Made by a program: the position numbers and the translations under genes. Of a stretch of DNA of 64,000 nucleotides, positions 35,049-48,726 are shown one piece after another (the stretch's first letter is position 1; each line of letters begins with the position of its first letter). Under the pieces are notes generated by a model, which ran no database searches, had not been told where the DNA came from, and was given only the letters and a program-made list of their open reading frames with translations. The stretch is from the NCBI RefSeq assembly GCF_000002985.6, contig NC_003282.8:7440001-7504000 (forward strand), written 5' to 3'. The DNA is from Caenorhabditis elegans. Taxonomy: Eukaryota > Nematoda > Chromadorea > Rhabditida > Rhabditidae.

Positions 35049-36079
35049 ATGGATATTGACGAATTGGAATTGCTACAAGAAGAACGAGAAGAACAACCAA
35101 TCCGATATCTTCCAAAAGTTTTGAATGGAGGAATTTCGGGAATTGTTGGAGTTTCGTGTGTCTTTCCAATGGATTTAGTCAAGACACGGCTTCAGAATCA
35201 AAAAGGGACTTCGAAGTATACGGGTATTGCCGATTGTTTCAAAAAATCGTGGCAAGCTGGGGCCCCAGGACGGCTGAATCAGATAAAGGGAATGTACCAG
35301 GTACTGTATTGTATTGAGTCAATACTCTTTTTTGATTTAAAAAACTTTCAGGGCGCCTCTGTGAACATTTTCTTGATCACTCCAGAGAAGGCCATCAAGC
35401 TTGTTGCAAACGATTTTTTTCGTCACGCATTGATGAAGGATCACGATGAAAGATTGTCGACGCCACGTGGGATGATCGCTGGAGCATCAGCTGGATTTTG
35501 TCAAGTCGTAATCACCACACCAATGGAGCTATTGAAAATTCGAATGCAGCAGTCTTCTGATAAAGTAAAAGCTACCAAGCTGATCTGGAATCTGTTGACA
35601 AAGGATGGTGGTGTTCGTGCATTGTATAAAGGCCTTGGACCGACAATGGCACGAGATGTTTCGTTTTCAGCAATGTATTTCCCGCTTTTCGCCTATTTGG
35701 ATGGCCTCGGTCCACGAAAGAAAGACGATTCAGGTTTGTCGAATTGTTTACTGAAACTTTAAATTTTCAAGTTCATATTTAAGGCGACGCAGTATTCTGG
35801 GCAAGCTTTGTATCAGGATTAACTGCTGGAGCAACTGCATCATTATCAGTGACTCCATTGGACGTTGTGAAAACAAGAATTCAAACTGGAGGATCCAACT
35901 ACAACGGAATTTTCCACGCGTTTTATCGTATTCTCGCTGATGAAGGTGTAAAAGCTCTTTTTAAAGGAGCAATTTGCAGAATGATGGTAATGGCACCACT
36001 TTTCGGAATCGCTCAGACTGTCTACTATGTTGGATCGGCCGAAAAGATTCTCGGCTTGGAAAAAGGATCAAGAGTATAA
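35049..36079 (+). CDS. Mitochondrial carrier, glutamate type (SLC25A18/A22-like)
   Basis: Exons 35049-35300, 35352-35733 and 35784-36079 give 309 residues, a normal carrier length. The three repeats each hold the signature P-x-[DE]-x2-K-x-R: PMDLVKTRLQ, PMELLKIRMQ and PLDVVKTRIQ. Six membrane segments follow from this fold, in the inner mitochondrial membrane. Features pointing to the glutamate/H+ subgroup are GGISGIVGVSCVFPMDLVKT, LITPEKAIKLVANDFFR and the third-repeat GGSNYNGIFHAFYRI. This subgroup imports glutamate for oxidation. TGAAATTTAG lies just before the start, a possible trans-splice acceptor, and the gene follows the RING-CH gene on the same strand. It converges with the reductase gene, leaving 184 bp. 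Aspartate/glutamate carriers are excluded by the lack of EF-hands. Confidence 0.88.
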
Positions 36080-36263
36080 ATTTCCCCCCAATTCCCAAAT
36101 TTTCACAATTAATTAGGGCTCATTTCTGGCCAGTCATTTGCAATGTTTAACGTTTGCGTCGGTTTCGCCTAGAGCATTTATTTTCTTTTTCAAAAAAAGA
36201 TTTTTTTTTTAAATATCAACAACAACAAGTTATGTGTGAAAAGCATTACAAAATCTAACTTAA

Positions 36264-37289
36264 TCACTTGGCCAGAGATTTTGCCATTTCATCGGCCTTG
36301 GTCGAGGCAGCTACCACAGCTTCCATAACAGCGTAACGGAATCCGTTCTTCTCAAGTGCCCGAACACCTTCAATCGTTGTACCGCCAGGGGAGCAAACCA
36401 TATCTTTGAGGGATCCAAAGTGCTGAGTTTCAATATCAAATCCAGAGTTCGAATTGAGCACCATTTGAGCTGCTCCGAGTACTGCTTGAGCAGCTAATCT
36501 TTTAGCCTCTGCTCGTCCGAGCCCTTGTGCGACGGCTCCATCTGCCAGTGATTCGATGTACATAAATGTCCATGCAGGACTACTCCCTCCAATAGCCATT
36601 GCCGGGTTAAAGCATCTTTCTGGGATAAGTTCGACAGTTCCAACACACTCGGCGAACTCGCGTGCCAATTCGATGTGAGAATCTTGATTCATAATTTTTT
36701 CATTCTTTTCATAGCACATCGTCGAGGCGCCGGCTCCAATAGAACTTGCTACATTTGGCATCAAACGAACAATGGTAGTGTTTCCCGAAACGAATGGCAA
36801 CTGGAAAAATGTTATGTACAGCAAATTATGATTTCTAAAATTATTTTATAACTGCTTATAGTAATCACCTTCGCGTTGAGAACTTTTAATGGAACTCCAG
36901 CCATTACAGAAATAATAAATTCTGGTCTTGAGTTTACAGGCCAGCTTGACACAACTTCTTCGAAAACTTGAGGTTTCACACAAATCACATAGATTGCCGT
37001 CGAATATCTTTCCAGCATTTCCAGTGTGTTTGTGAAAACGTTTTTATATCCTAGTTGCCTCCATTTCTCAGCCGATTTTTCCGTTTGAACGCCAATTACA
37101 ATATTGCTTTTCGGTGTAAAGCCTAAAAATTAGAAAACAATTTAATTCAAATCAACGAGGAGAACAATTTTTTAACTCACCTTTATTCTGGCATCCTTTT
37201 ATAATTGCAGCGGCCATATTTCCACCTCCGATGAACACGAATGGCACAGACTCTGAGGACCCGTTTGTCAATTCAGTATCGATAGTCAT
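36264..37289 (-). CDS. Pyrroline-5-carboxylate reductase
   Basis: Three exons from ATG 37289 (MTIDTELTNGSSESVPFVFI). The Rossmann fold begins FIGGGNMAAAIIKGC, the nucleotide-binding glycine motif. Then come VICVKPQVFEEVV, the signature IVRLMPNVASSIGAGASTMC, and the dimer domain with NPAMAIGGSSPAWTFMYIES and DMVCSPGGTTIEGVRALEKN, the family signature. Length of about 279 residues matches P5CR. The enzyme makes proline from pyrroline-5-carboxylate using NAD(P)H. C. elegans has several P5CR genes; M153.1 is the best known and this is another (F55G1.9 by recall), so no symbol is given. No mitochondrial targeting peptide is obvious at the N terminus, suggesting the cytosolic type. A 20-bp palindrome stands about 170 bp upstream of the start. 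Confidence 0.92.
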
Positions 37290-38452
37290 GGTTTTGACTG
37301 AAATCAATAATAATTGTTTTTGACACAACAAAAAGCAACATATTAAAAAAAAAAGAAGAAGACATGAGCAGAGGTTTGCCCGCTTAACGAGATTCTGTTT
37401 CTCAACTGCGTCTCTGTGCGTTTAACATATAACTGGGTTCTATTTTATGTCTCTTGTTAGACGTCTAGACGTCTAAGTCTCCATTTATATAAAAGTTACA
37501 ATAAGATATATTATGGTACATGCTGGGATCATTTTAGTACCGAAATTGACATGAAAAACTAGTATTCTATAAAAATTTGTATCTTAAAACCGTGAAAGGC
37601 ACAGAAAGTCACCTAGATGATTATTTTGTCATCATTCCAGAGGCCGTATAGATAATAAAATATATTTGTCATCGGTTCAGTTTTGTCATCCTGCTCTGGA
37701 AAATAATTCAAAACGTTCAAACCACGAACAAAACAGTAGGAACAGGTGAAACACAGAAAATAAACACTTCAAAATTTCTTTAAAAAATGTAAAATTATTT
37801 TATTTATGATAAAAACTTGAAACATCTGAGCAGATACGGTAGACATATTAAAGGCGCATGCTGAATATTGGAGATGGGTTTTGGGACGAAAAACTACGGT
37901 CTTTTTTCGCCTGCCCGCGCAAATTTTAGGCGCGAATTTCTCTATATTTACACGAATCTTAATTCTTTTGGATATCATTTTAATTTTCAGTTATTTTCTC
38001 GCCTCATCCTAATAAATCGTTTCAGACTATTTATTTTTGATAAATATAGTGAAATTTCTGAATTTAAAGAAGTTTTCCGGTCTAAAATTACGTTTAAAAA
38101 AGCTGTATAGTTAGGAACACGTAATTTCCACGTTTCGATCAATTTTTACTGAATGTGTTAATTGTTTTTCATTATTTAATTTTTGTTCAACACAGTTAAA
38201 GGTAAGGAAATGTATGAGATTTGAAACGCTTTTCGTGTTTAGTTATTGGTTTTTTGCTTCAAAATTCAACTATTTGGTTCAAAAAAGTCTTGTTTCTCTC
38301 ACTCTAACACTTGGAAATTGCGCCCTGCTGACACTTATTTCGGCGGCGAAAAACATTTTTTGAAATGAAATTGTTCACTCATTTTTATAATCGTTCTTCT
38401 GTTAAATTTTTTAATTAGAGATACCAGTGTATTATAATGTCGTATTTGCAGA
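37290..38452. other. Divergent promoter region of the reductase and rod-1
   Basis: 1.16 kb. It holds the 20-bp palindrome at 37457-37476, three TTTGTCATC motifs between 37626 and 37690, and AT-rich DNA. The open frames at 37769-38110 lack any protein features. rod-1 starts just after a TATTTGCAG acceptor at its right end. Confidence 0.5.
37457..37476. promoter_or_regulatory. Perfect 20-bp palindrome containing two AGACGTCT
   Basis: The sequence TTAGACGTCTAGACGTCTAA is its own reverse complement. It carries two overlapping ACGTC cores of bZIP/ATF-type sites. Position about 170 bp upstream of the reductase start suggests a regulatory role, but this is inference. Confidence 0.4.
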
Positions 38453-41400
38453 ATGGGTCGCCTAGGCGAAGCAAAAGCTGTGGACTTGGAAGCGGAAACG
38501 TCGACTGTGGGCCTTTATGATGTGTGCACCGTTGGGCGAATCCTTCCCCGTAAGAAAATAAAACTATTATCTTTATGATTAATGTAATTAAATGTATGTT
38601 TCAGTGTTAAATGAGATGTCAATCGATAAGAAATCTCCGGCATGGAAGCTCAAACCGAAAAGTAACGAGCGATTTCTTGTTCTTGCGTCGTGCTCCGATC
38701 TGGCAGTCTTCAGTCTTGGCGAGAAAAGCGACTACTCGTTCAACACCGGACTTGGAGGTATGAGCTATTTCAGAGTCTCTGGAATGATTTCTCAACATTT
38801 TCAGGAGCCATCACTGATTTCGAAATCCTTGGAAGTTCTTCCTTCTTTGTTGGAGTCATTGAACATCGTCGTATTGTAATTCTCTCGCTGGATAAACAAG
38901 AAATTTACTTGAACGAGCCAGCTCCTCATGAAATTGACTTCGTTGTCTGTCACACTACTTCCAGTGTTTGCCAATTGATTTTCGGGAGCCGATCTGATAA
39001 TTGGCATACTATCACATTGCCAGGAGACGTGGCTGCATCTAAGGAGACTAACCGTTTCGAAAATTGGCACAGAGATCAGATTCAGGAATTTTTCCACCAG
39101 GTAACGCTCATCACATTCATTTAAAGTTTCAAATTAATTTTAATACTCTCTTTTCAGGCAATGGGAAAAACGGTTTCAAAGTCTGTTGACATGTCGAAGG
39201 TCGCAGGTGACATTACTCTGATCTCCAATGGGCCACTTCAGACGTTCGCTTCAATTGATCAGCAAAGAGGGATTCACTGGTGTGGTCTCGTCGAATCGGA
39301 GTTTGAGGTGATTGGCATGGAAAAACAATTCTTGCAAGTCCGTGATGGAGGTAGATTCTCTCTTCACCTCGACACGGATGGATGGATTCATGTCTTTGAT
39401 TCATTGGTATCATCCTTCTGCCACGAATTTGACATGAAGATGTCTCCAGACGACAAAATTCTTGATTTTGTGATCATTGACAAGAATGAAGTTGAAGTTC
39501 CGAAGATGTTCGCAATTTTGGTTCTGCCACGTGACGGAGATAGCACAAAGGTATTTGAATCGTATTTGTTAAATTTTAATAATTTCTTTTTAGATGATGA
39601 TATACGATCGATTGAATAAAGACAATTGTTTCGCTTTGGATTCATCCACGTCTACAACTCTTTTTGCTTATGGAGGAAGTGATCGTGTCTTGATAGCCGT
39701 TGAAGAATTGGAAAATTCTCTGGCAGACGAACAGGACGGCAGTCAAATTGTTGTCAGACAAGTCTCACAGTCTCGCCCTGAAATGCGTTTCGAATCTCTT
39801 CTGAAGAATAACAGATTTGAAGAAGCTGAGAAGTTCGCCATGGCATTCATGCTGGATGTACAAAAGGTTTACAAAGGACACGTACATTATCTGATGGACT
39901 CTTGTGATGAAAGCGATGAATCTTTTGAGACTCTGATGACGAAGATGGGACAAATTCAAGATCATAATATGGTTGCTGAAACATACTTCACTCTTGTTGG
40001 AATGAGTCGGCGCTGTGATCGTATCCGCACCTACTTGACTCATGCAAAGAAGCGCAGAATAACGGATCTGGATATTCTGAAAATGATTGAGGCACTTTGC
40101 TACACGTGGGGAACTTATCGAATCATTGCTGGTCCAGAAGAAAACGAACCAAGTCGTCCACAAGTTAATGAAACGATTTGGGATTTGTTCGTCGAAGCTT
40201 TGCATGATGCGAACCCGTGGATCGAAATCTATAATGAATTCATTTCTGACGCCCAGTTCACTGTCAGTTTCAATCTTATGAAGTTTTTTGTACTCAATCA
40301 TACAATTTTTCAGCAAGCCCGTGTTATCTTCAGTCGCCATGGGAAATCTATAACTGATTATATGTGTGATGATGAGGAGAACACCATTTCTCGTCTTGAA
40401 ACACTTTTCCGAATGTTCATCGATGCGATTTCTTCTGATATCAGCAAATGGAGCAATGTGATCGAACACGTAACGACAGACATTTTACCAGCATGTGTCA
40501 TGATTACAGAAGAGGTGATTTTTAAATTAAAATTTAACTATGTTTAAATCTTTCTTTTTCAGCTAATTCCATGCCTCGAATCACTCATCACTTCTCTTAT
40601 TTCACTTCTTGAATATCGAGATTCTACAAATTGGCCTGAGAATGCAATCAAAGCAGCAAGCAGTTACGATACCATGACCAAAATATTGTCGAACAATGGA
40701 AATACTCCAGCTACACAATGTATTCTGGTAATGTATGGAAGCAAGTTGGGATCTTCTGCCGGTAACAAGCCTTCGTCAATGTCACGGATCAAGAAGATAT
40801 ACTATGATTTGATTGAATTGAAACGCCTGAAAGATGTTTACGAGTGTTCAATCAGTTTCTCAGTATTCCAAAATATGTCATCTGAACAAATTTGCCACAA
40901 GATTCTTCAAAATGCGTTGGCCAACCCAAACATGACACATGCCAAAATTGAGAAATTCGTGAAGCCGTTCATGGCTGAACGTCATCTTGATCAGGAACAA
41001 ACAATCGTCAATTATATCCAGATGATGTCAGGAGCTGCAGTGACAAATGCAAATCTTTTTGGATGGGAGAAACAATGTGTGCAGTTATGTGCAAGTCTCA
41101 TGGATGAAACTCGACGTTGTTGCTCCATCATCTCGATCGCTTCAACTGCTAAGATTCCATGGCCAGCTGAACTGAATGAAGCTGTGGAGAAGATCCTTGC
41201 AAGTCGTACACTCCTGAGATCAGAAATTGAACAAATGCATTTGGTTTGTAAACGTACCGAACTCTACAAGATGTTATCGTCGTATGGCTTCAGTCGACAG
41301 GACATCGAACTGCTGACTACTCCTGACTCAAATATGGACATTATCTTGACAATTCGCTGCATGCTTGCTCATCGTGAAAAGGCTTCTCGATTTGTGGATG

Positions 41401-44400
41401 TGATCAAGTTGGTGGATTTGCTCAAAGCAATGCAAGGAAGCTCTCAACCTCGTACATTGAGAATTGAATATGTGCAATCATTTGCAATTATTCATATGAT
41501 GTCTCATCAAGATGTAACCATTTCAATTATCAATTACATTGATAGTCTTGGCGATCGTGAACGAGTAAAGACAATATCTCTTGTATTTTCATTCATCGAA
41601 TGCGTTGCCAATGCACCAGCAACTGGAGACAACGTCTTGGAACGCGAAAAGATCCTCGGGGTTGGTGAAGAGCTGATGTCTCACTATACATGTCGTGATA
41701 ATAATTTCAATGATCCTGAAAGACGTTTAAAGGATGAGCTTGTCCTTCTTCGCGAAGTCCAGAAAACTGAGACTAAAGCAGTTCTTTTGTCTGAATTGAA
41801 AGATGAAGATTGGCAGCGACGGTTCTTGGAAAGATTGATCGAATCAAATTCGTCGATGAGCTTGGTAATTTTTATTTAATATGAACGGAATATTTTTATT
41901 ATTAATTTCAGAATCTTGGAAGATGTAGCTACATGGGAATTTCACCGGAACATCTCATTGAAATGATTTTAACGAAAGCTACGGTAGAAAACGACATGGA
42001 CACAATTGTTGATAGTATCACGAATTATGTCGAGTTCATAAATTCATTGACGGATTCTTCTCGGGAAATGCTTGAACCTATCGTGCAAATTCTGAGCTGG
42101 ATTACATTCAGACTTCCGAAGTTACTACCAAATGAGACTGAGATGGCACGTGCTGACTATGTAAGTGATGGTTTCTGCAAACTATAAAAATAATTGATTT
42201 TCAGATTGCTTTCGTTGTCAAACGTATCGGCCGTGTTGTTCGGGAGACACTCAGACGCTTCTCTTTTGATGTTATTAGCGACGATCTTGATTATCTTCTA
42301 CAATTGGAAGCATTTTATCACTTGGGAGAGCACATTATCAAGCAGTCACTACGAGGCCAAGAGAATGAAAATGAAAAGCAAGAAATGTTCAGATCAGACG
42401 ATGATACATTCTTACCAACTGATTCTTCGAATCCATTTTCCAATCAGTCATCTCTCCGCATTTTTGAGTTCAAACGCCCACTGGGAACATTTGATTTCTC
42501 CAACGATCCAGCTTTATTTGAAGGAGTTCAAGGAGTTCTTGCTCTTGCGATGGTTGCACCTTCTGTTGCCAGGCCATATGATTCTGAGATCTCACCAGAT
42601 GATGCGAATGAATTCAGATCAAGTTGGGAGCAACTAAACATGTTCCTTGCAATGCATTCACAAGATCTTCTGGATATTTCAGCTCGTGTGTTTGCCGGAT
42701 CTCTCAGTAAGATTTATTTCCATTTTCAATTTTTTATTTTTCATTTCAGAATGTTGGGCTGGTGAATATCTACAAGGAATCGTTGAAATGGAGCAACCCA
42801 TTCTGTCAGTCGTCGAAAGAATGCTGCAACAGAAAAAATTCGATTTCTGGCATGCAGTTACTCTTCTTGGTGGAATCCCGTTGGAACGATTAGACAGAGC
42901 TATAATCGATCTCCAGAAACGACAAGGTGTGAGAAGTTCGACGAAAGCGACAATCCAGTATCTTCAATTAGCTTTTGTGATGAGTTTGTTGGCTAGAAAT
43001 ATGGAAAAAGTTCCCACAATCGTTTCTGCTTATGAACAAAAGTATTTGGTGAAGAAGCTTGCTGAAGAAGGCATTCGTGTCTCAATTACTCAAGACTTTG
43101 TCGATAAAGTTCTACAACAGGCGATAGATCTGCGACAGCCACTCTCTCCATTGCGTCTTCATGAGTGAGTTTCATAAAATAATAGAAAAAATAATTTTGA
43201 ATATTTCAGTTATGTCAAGAAGTATGTCGAAAAGTTGATTCGGAACTCGAAGATTTCAGTTGGAGAATACATGGTTCGATATGCGACTCTTCTCATTCGA
43301 AAAGCGTCTGTTGCTGGACGACACACTGATCGGGAAATTCGCAAAGAAGAAATAGAGAAGTACATCGAAGCAGCTAGAATCGCGTTGAGAGTAATAGTTG
43401 TTGAGTGATAATCTTTTGAAAATCTGTTTTCTTTTCAGATTGCCGAGGAAGAAGATGCTTCTTGCATTTGTAATTATCTCCATTGTTTGCTTTACGTTGT
43501 GTGTCCATATAACTACGAAGTCATCCAATTTATTGTAACTTCGTATGGAAAGTATGCCACTGAAACAGTCGAGATTGAATTTAATAAAAACTTGAAATCG
43601 GTGAGCCAATATTTAAAAAATAAAATTCAATTCATCAATGATTCAGATAATGGCATTCTTATGGGCTTATCAACGTACAAATCATATCAGTAATGAGGAA
43701 TCAATTTGGTTTACGAAGCGAGAGAGTGTTCTAATGAAAGATGAGAAAGAGTTTGAGAAAACTGGAAGAATGCTCGATCCATTTGGACATTCACTTCGTG
43801 TTGTCTATGAAGATGACGGAAGCAATATGTCAGATTCGTATAATTCGGATTTGGCACTTTCAAGTGATGCCATGGTTTATGAGAGGAACAGTGTGATTAT
43901 CAGTGATCTGCCAAGCCTTGTATGTCGACTGGCAATCATTTAATTGAAATCAAAATATTCTTTAATTTTAGGCGGAGCAATATCTTCCATTCCATGCATT
44001 CCTTCTTCGCAAAAAAGAGGAAATTGACGAAATTGTGATGGGAATTGTGAAAGCAGAATTATCGATCTTCAATGTTCCAATCTGGCAAACATTCCTCCGT
44101 GAAGTTTCTTGGCTATCCTCACGGTTTTCGCGTTCGCAACTTTTGTCATCTGCAATTTTTGCTCACGCCAACAAATATGCAAAGTTTGGAAAGAGTCTAC
44201 CAGATGGAGAACGAAACGTGATTTATGAACTTCTTAATTCTGCGTCTCAACGTCATGTTGTGGTTTCGACGATCGCTCTTCTATTCAAAAGAATCATTCT
44301 CAGTGATGTTAAAATTGAACTTCTTCAAATGGGAGTCAATATTTCGGAGAGATGGACTTCTGATTTAACTGGTGAAGAACAACAGGAAATGGAAGAACAA

Positions 44401-45327
44401 AGTGCTCGATTGAAAGACGGAATCGCAAAGTTTTCTACCGAACTTGAACTGAAAAAGAATGGACTGTACAATGAAAAAACTGCGGATAACATTGAAAATG
44501 TATCTGAACTATGTTCATTAATTTACAATGAAATGGTCCAGTGGGATGATTCTAGAGATGTTCTCAAAAAGTGTCAAGTGGTGGATAAAATTGCAAAGGC
44601 TAATGGACTCGATTTGACTGCTTTGCATGAACAGCTTGTCTTCTCGTGGGTTGAGGATACGCAGACTATCATTTCAATTAATCATGTTGATATGAACGAG
44701 GTTAGTTTTGTACAGGGGATTTTGAATTCTTATAGTTTTAATTTACAGTCAATTGGTGGAACTTCTTTCTTGGATCACAAAGATGAAACAGACGATCAAA
44801 ATGATTTGAGAATTCCATTATTTGACGGGATTCTCGACAAAGTTGTTGTTCTCTGCCAAAGAATTGATAAAAAGCGTCTTCTGACAAGACTCGGAAGTAT
44901 TCTGATGAGAGGAGGTCGCAAAGCGACGGGCGGTTATACTGCTGTAGTTCGTGCTACATGTATAATTCTGCGTTCTTTTACTGATACTGAAGTCTCTGAA
45001 TTGCTGTCTGGAGCTGACATGTTTGCATTATGGTTGGTTTCTTGATTTAAAATTATTGTCCTCTATAAATAATACATTTTCAGCAGTACACTTGAAAATC
45101 AACTCTACGAACGATTGTTTGAGAAGGCTGAAGTTAAGGGAGATTGTAAAACAGACAAAATGCAATTAATCAAGTCTCTTCTTCAATGTCCATCACGAAC
45201 ACACCCAATGACTGCACTTATTGCATGTCTAATCATTGATCATGAGTTCAAGGATCCGAAACGTGACATTTCACTTGGATGGGATGTAGGATGCGTTCCT
45301 GTTAGCGCAAACTCTTCCAACTCTTAA
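38453..45327 (+). CDS. rod-1: ROD-1, kinetochore Rough Deal homologue (RZZ complex)
   Basis: A very long gene with about fifteen exons and short introns from ATG 38453 (MGRLGEAKAVDLEAETSTVG), directly after a TATTTGCAG acceptor, to the stop at 45327 (VPVSANSSNS). I estimate close to 2,180 residues, which fits ROD-1 as I recall it. The N-terminal about 350 residues are beta-rich (FLVLASCSDLAVFSLGEKSD; ITLISNGPLQTFASIDQQRG) as in a beta-propeller; from FESLLKNNRFEEAEKFAMAF on it is helical throughout, as in the ROD/NAG/Sec39 alpha-solenoid. ROD forms the RZZ complex with Zwilch and ZW10 (ZWL-1, CZW-1 in worms), which recruits dynein-Spindly and checkpoint proteins to unattached kinetochores. 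Recognition rests on size, fold and map neighbours rather than a short motif. It ends about 460 bp before the histone H2A stem-loop on the other strand. Confidence 0.85.
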
Positions 45328-45783
45328 ATAAATTCGTTGGTTTTTATTTGTTTTATCCTGTAAACTAGCATAGATCTCAATAAAGGGGACTATTATTTTC
45401 TCAGTATTTTAATTTAATTTTTTACGCTCTATTACATCTTTCTACCAAATTATGGTAAATCATCGAGAAAGTTTTTTATTCAATTGTAAATTCAAACGAT
45501 TAAATAAATTATATTCATCTTAAGAAAGAGAAGCATTCATTTTTTAACATACGACCTGAAGTTTGAAAGAAAAGTTGATAAAATCGAAATATTTCCTCAA
45601 CACTGCTTTCCAGGTGAACAGAAAACGAAATAAATGCAAAGAAAAGTGAATCAAACAGGATTGAAGTTGATAGCTTTTCGAATTATCACAATTTCGTTCA
45701 ACATTCACTATTAACGTGTCTTCAAGATTTATAATAATAAAAAACAATTTATTCAATTGATAGTTAGGATTTCAGATAATTGT

Positions 45784-45799
45784 GGCCCTAAAGAGGGCC
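45784..45799 (-). terminator. Histone 3' stem-loop of the H2A gene
   Basis: GGCCCTCTTTAGGGCC read on minus, 35 bp past the stop, preceded by AACCCAAC. Six-bp stem and four-base loop bound by stem-loop-binding protein for replication-dependent, non-polyadenylated histone mRNA 3' ends. Confidence 0.95.
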
Positions 45800-45833
45800 G
45801 TTGGGTTCGGTTGGGTTTTTAAGAAAAAAGTTC

Positions 45834-46217
45834 TTATTCCTTGTCTCCACCAGTCTTCTTTGGAAGAAGAACAGCTTGGATATTTGGAAGAACTCCTCCT
45901 TGGGCGATGGTCACTCCGGCCAAAAGCTTGTTGAGCTCCTCGTCGTTTCGGACAGCGAGTTGAAGATGTCTTGGGGCGATACGGGTCTTCTTGTTGTCAC
46001 GGGCAGCATTACCGGCCAATTCGAGAACCTCAGCAGCGAGGTATTCAAGAACAGCGGCCAAGTAAACTGGAGCTCCGGCTCCAACACGTTGAGCATAGTT
46101 TCCTTTGCGAAGAATACGATGAAGACGACCGACTGGGAATTGAAGTCCAGCTCTTGATGAGCGTGACTTGGCCTTTCCCCCGGTCTTGGCTTTGCCTCCC
46201 TTTCCACGTCCAGACAT
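45834..46217 (-). CDS. his-61: Histone H2A
   Basis: Intronless, 127 residues. It starts [20 protein letters not shown] and has the H2A core [20 protein letters not shown] and [20 protein letters not shown], ending [10 protein letters not shown]. The acidic-patch residues ([13 protein letters not shown]) are intact. It pairs with H2B to form half of the nucleosome octamer faces. Divergent from H2B across 327 bp with shared promoter elements, so the two are likely co-expressed in S phase. Symbol from recall that this cluster holds his-59 to his-62; worm H2A proteins are nearly identical, so position decides the name. Confidence 0.96.
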   Translation of the reverse strand: MSGRGKGGKAKTGGKAKSRSSRAGLQFPVGRLHRILRKGNYAQRVGAGAPVYLAAVLEYLAAEVLELAGNAARDNKKTRIAPRHLQLAVRNDEELNKLLAGVTIAQGGVLPNIQAVLLPKKTGGDKE

Positions 46218-46544
46218 GATGAGCGGTTGGTGTTCGTAAGACGAATCTGAAGAATGAACCGAAACTGTCTGTTTATATTCATTTCTTCGGTGGCGGGGCG
46301 GAGCTTACTGCGGGGACACCTCTCGGTTCTCTGTCCCTCACCCTCCCCTGTTATCTCTAGCCTCATTGTTTGTCTGCGACACAGAGTCTCTGTGTCTCAA
46401 ATTTACATGCATCGGTGCATTCGGAGTGTTGTGTGCACTCTGAAATGTGTCCCTGCAGGAAGCTCCGCCCATCCACCGCAGTTTTTACTTAAATATCTGC
46501 CGCTCCGACCATTTCCTCATACTTGATTCAAGTCCATTCTCATC
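46218..46544. promoter_or_regulatory. Bidirectional promoter of H2A and H2B
   Basis: Contains CTGCGGGGACAC at 46308-46319 and CCGCCCATCCACCGCAG at 46465-46481, both also present in the H4/H3 spacer in the same order. A near-reverse copy of the first (GTGTCCCTGCA) lies at about 46447. TTATATTCATT near 46273 and ACTTAAATAT near 46487 may be core promoter AT elements for the two directions. Confidence 0.7.
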
Positions 46545-46916
46545 ATGCCACCAAAGCCATCCGCCAAGGGAGCCAAGAAGGCCGCTAAGACCGTCGTTGC
46601 CAAGCCAAAGGACGGAAAGAAGAGACGCCATGCCCGCAAGGAATCGTACTCCGTCTACATCTACCGTGTTCTCAAGCAAGTTCACCCAGACACCGGAGTC
46701 TCCTCAAAGGCCATGTCTATCATGAACTCCTTCGTCAATGATGTCTTCGAACGCATCGCCTCGGAAGCTTCTCGTCTCGCTCACTACAACAAGCGTTCTA
46801 CCATCTCTTCTCGCGAAATTCAAACCGCTGTTCGTTTGATTCTTCCAGGAGAGCTTGCCAAGCACGCCGTGTCTGAGGGAACCAAGGCCGTCACCAAGTA
46901 CACCTCCAGCAAGTAA
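46545..46916 (+). CDS. his-62: Histone H2B
   Basis: Intronless, 123 residues, [20 protein letters not shown] at the N terminus, then [60 protein letters not shown] and the C-terminal AVTKYTSSK, which carries the conserved ubiquitination lysine. Full length and intact. Forms a dimer with H2A from the divergent gene. Replication-dependent type, shown by the stem-loop 34 bp past the stop and the absence of introns. Confidence 0.96.
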   Translation: MPPKPSAKGAKKAAKTVVAKPKDGKKRRHARKESYSVYIYRVLKQVHPDTGVSSKAMSIMNSFVNDVFERIASEASRLAHYNKRSTISSREIQTAVRLILPGELAKHAVSEGTKAVTKYTSSK

Positions 46917-46950
46917 GCCATTGGCTGAAAACTAACCAACCGAACCCAAC

Positions 46951-46966
46951 GGCCCTCTTTAGGGCC
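46951..46966 (+). terminator. Histone 3' stem-loop of the H2B gene
   Basis: GGCCCTCTTTAGGGCC preceded by AACCCAAC and followed by ACAA, 35 bp after the stop; identical to the other three in the cluster. Confidence 0.95.
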
Positions 46967-47616
46967 ACAAATATTGAAATCCTTACAAAACTACATGTTC
47001 GTTAATAAATTATATGCACTCTTATATATTCACGTCTTTTATATTAGGTCTTTTCTTGAAATCTTAATCTAGTATTACGTTTTCCTAGCCTTCGAAGGAA
47101 TTCAAGAGTTCGAACTTATCATTCATAAAAATGCGTTCAATCTAATCAATCTAAATAAAATAAATCTCGTCTGTTTAATGAGGAAACTCAAATTTAATTA
47201 AGGTGGAATTTCACATTTCAAATGTCGCAGAGGAAATCGATCGGTGACCGAAGAAGCTTAGAGAAGGTAACATGAAAATGTCTATATTCACGGAAATTTA
47301 AAGTTTGTGTCACAAAAATAATAAAGGCAACAAACTAATTAAACAACAAATTTTAGACCATGTACCAAGAAATTTAGTTTCAATAATCTTCAGAACACGG
47401 TGACTGCTCTGGTGAATTTCCAAGCGATAATTTGTTCAGGCAAAGGAACACATTAAACGTCGGAATAATGATGGTGATTGTCAGCTTCATGTGCAAAATT
47501 AATTAAATTTTTATCGAACCTGATGATGAAATTACCTTAAAAAAATTTATGATATTGTATACAGCGTGGCAAAACATTTTTATTAGCAAAGAAAAATTAG
47601 GATTTTGGATATTTGT
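46967..47616. other. Spacer between the two histone pairs
   Basis: 650 bp of AT-rich DNA between the stem-loops of H2B (plus) and H4 (minus). No gene or repeat was recognised. Confidence 0.5.
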
Positions 47617-47632
47617 GGCCCTAAAGAGGGCC
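47617..47632 (-). terminator. Histone 3' stem-loop of the H4 gene
   Basis: GGCCCTCTTTAGGGCC on the minus strand with the same AACCCAAC lead, 49 bp past the H4 stop. Confidence 0.95.
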
Positions 47633-47680
47633 GTTGGGTTCGGTAATTGGTTTGTATGAAAACAGAAAAGACAAAAGAAA

Positions 47681-48659
<979 letters not shown>

Positions 48660-48710
48660 ATACCTTATGGTAGTTAAGTAAGCTTCAACTCAAAACTCAC
48701 CGAACCCAAC

Positions 48711-48726
48711 GGCCCTCTTTAGGGCC
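48711..48726 (+). terminator. Histone 3' stem-loop of the H3 gene
   Basis: GGCCCTCTTTAGGGCC with AACCCAAC before and ACAA after, 52 bp past the stop. Confidence 0.95.
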
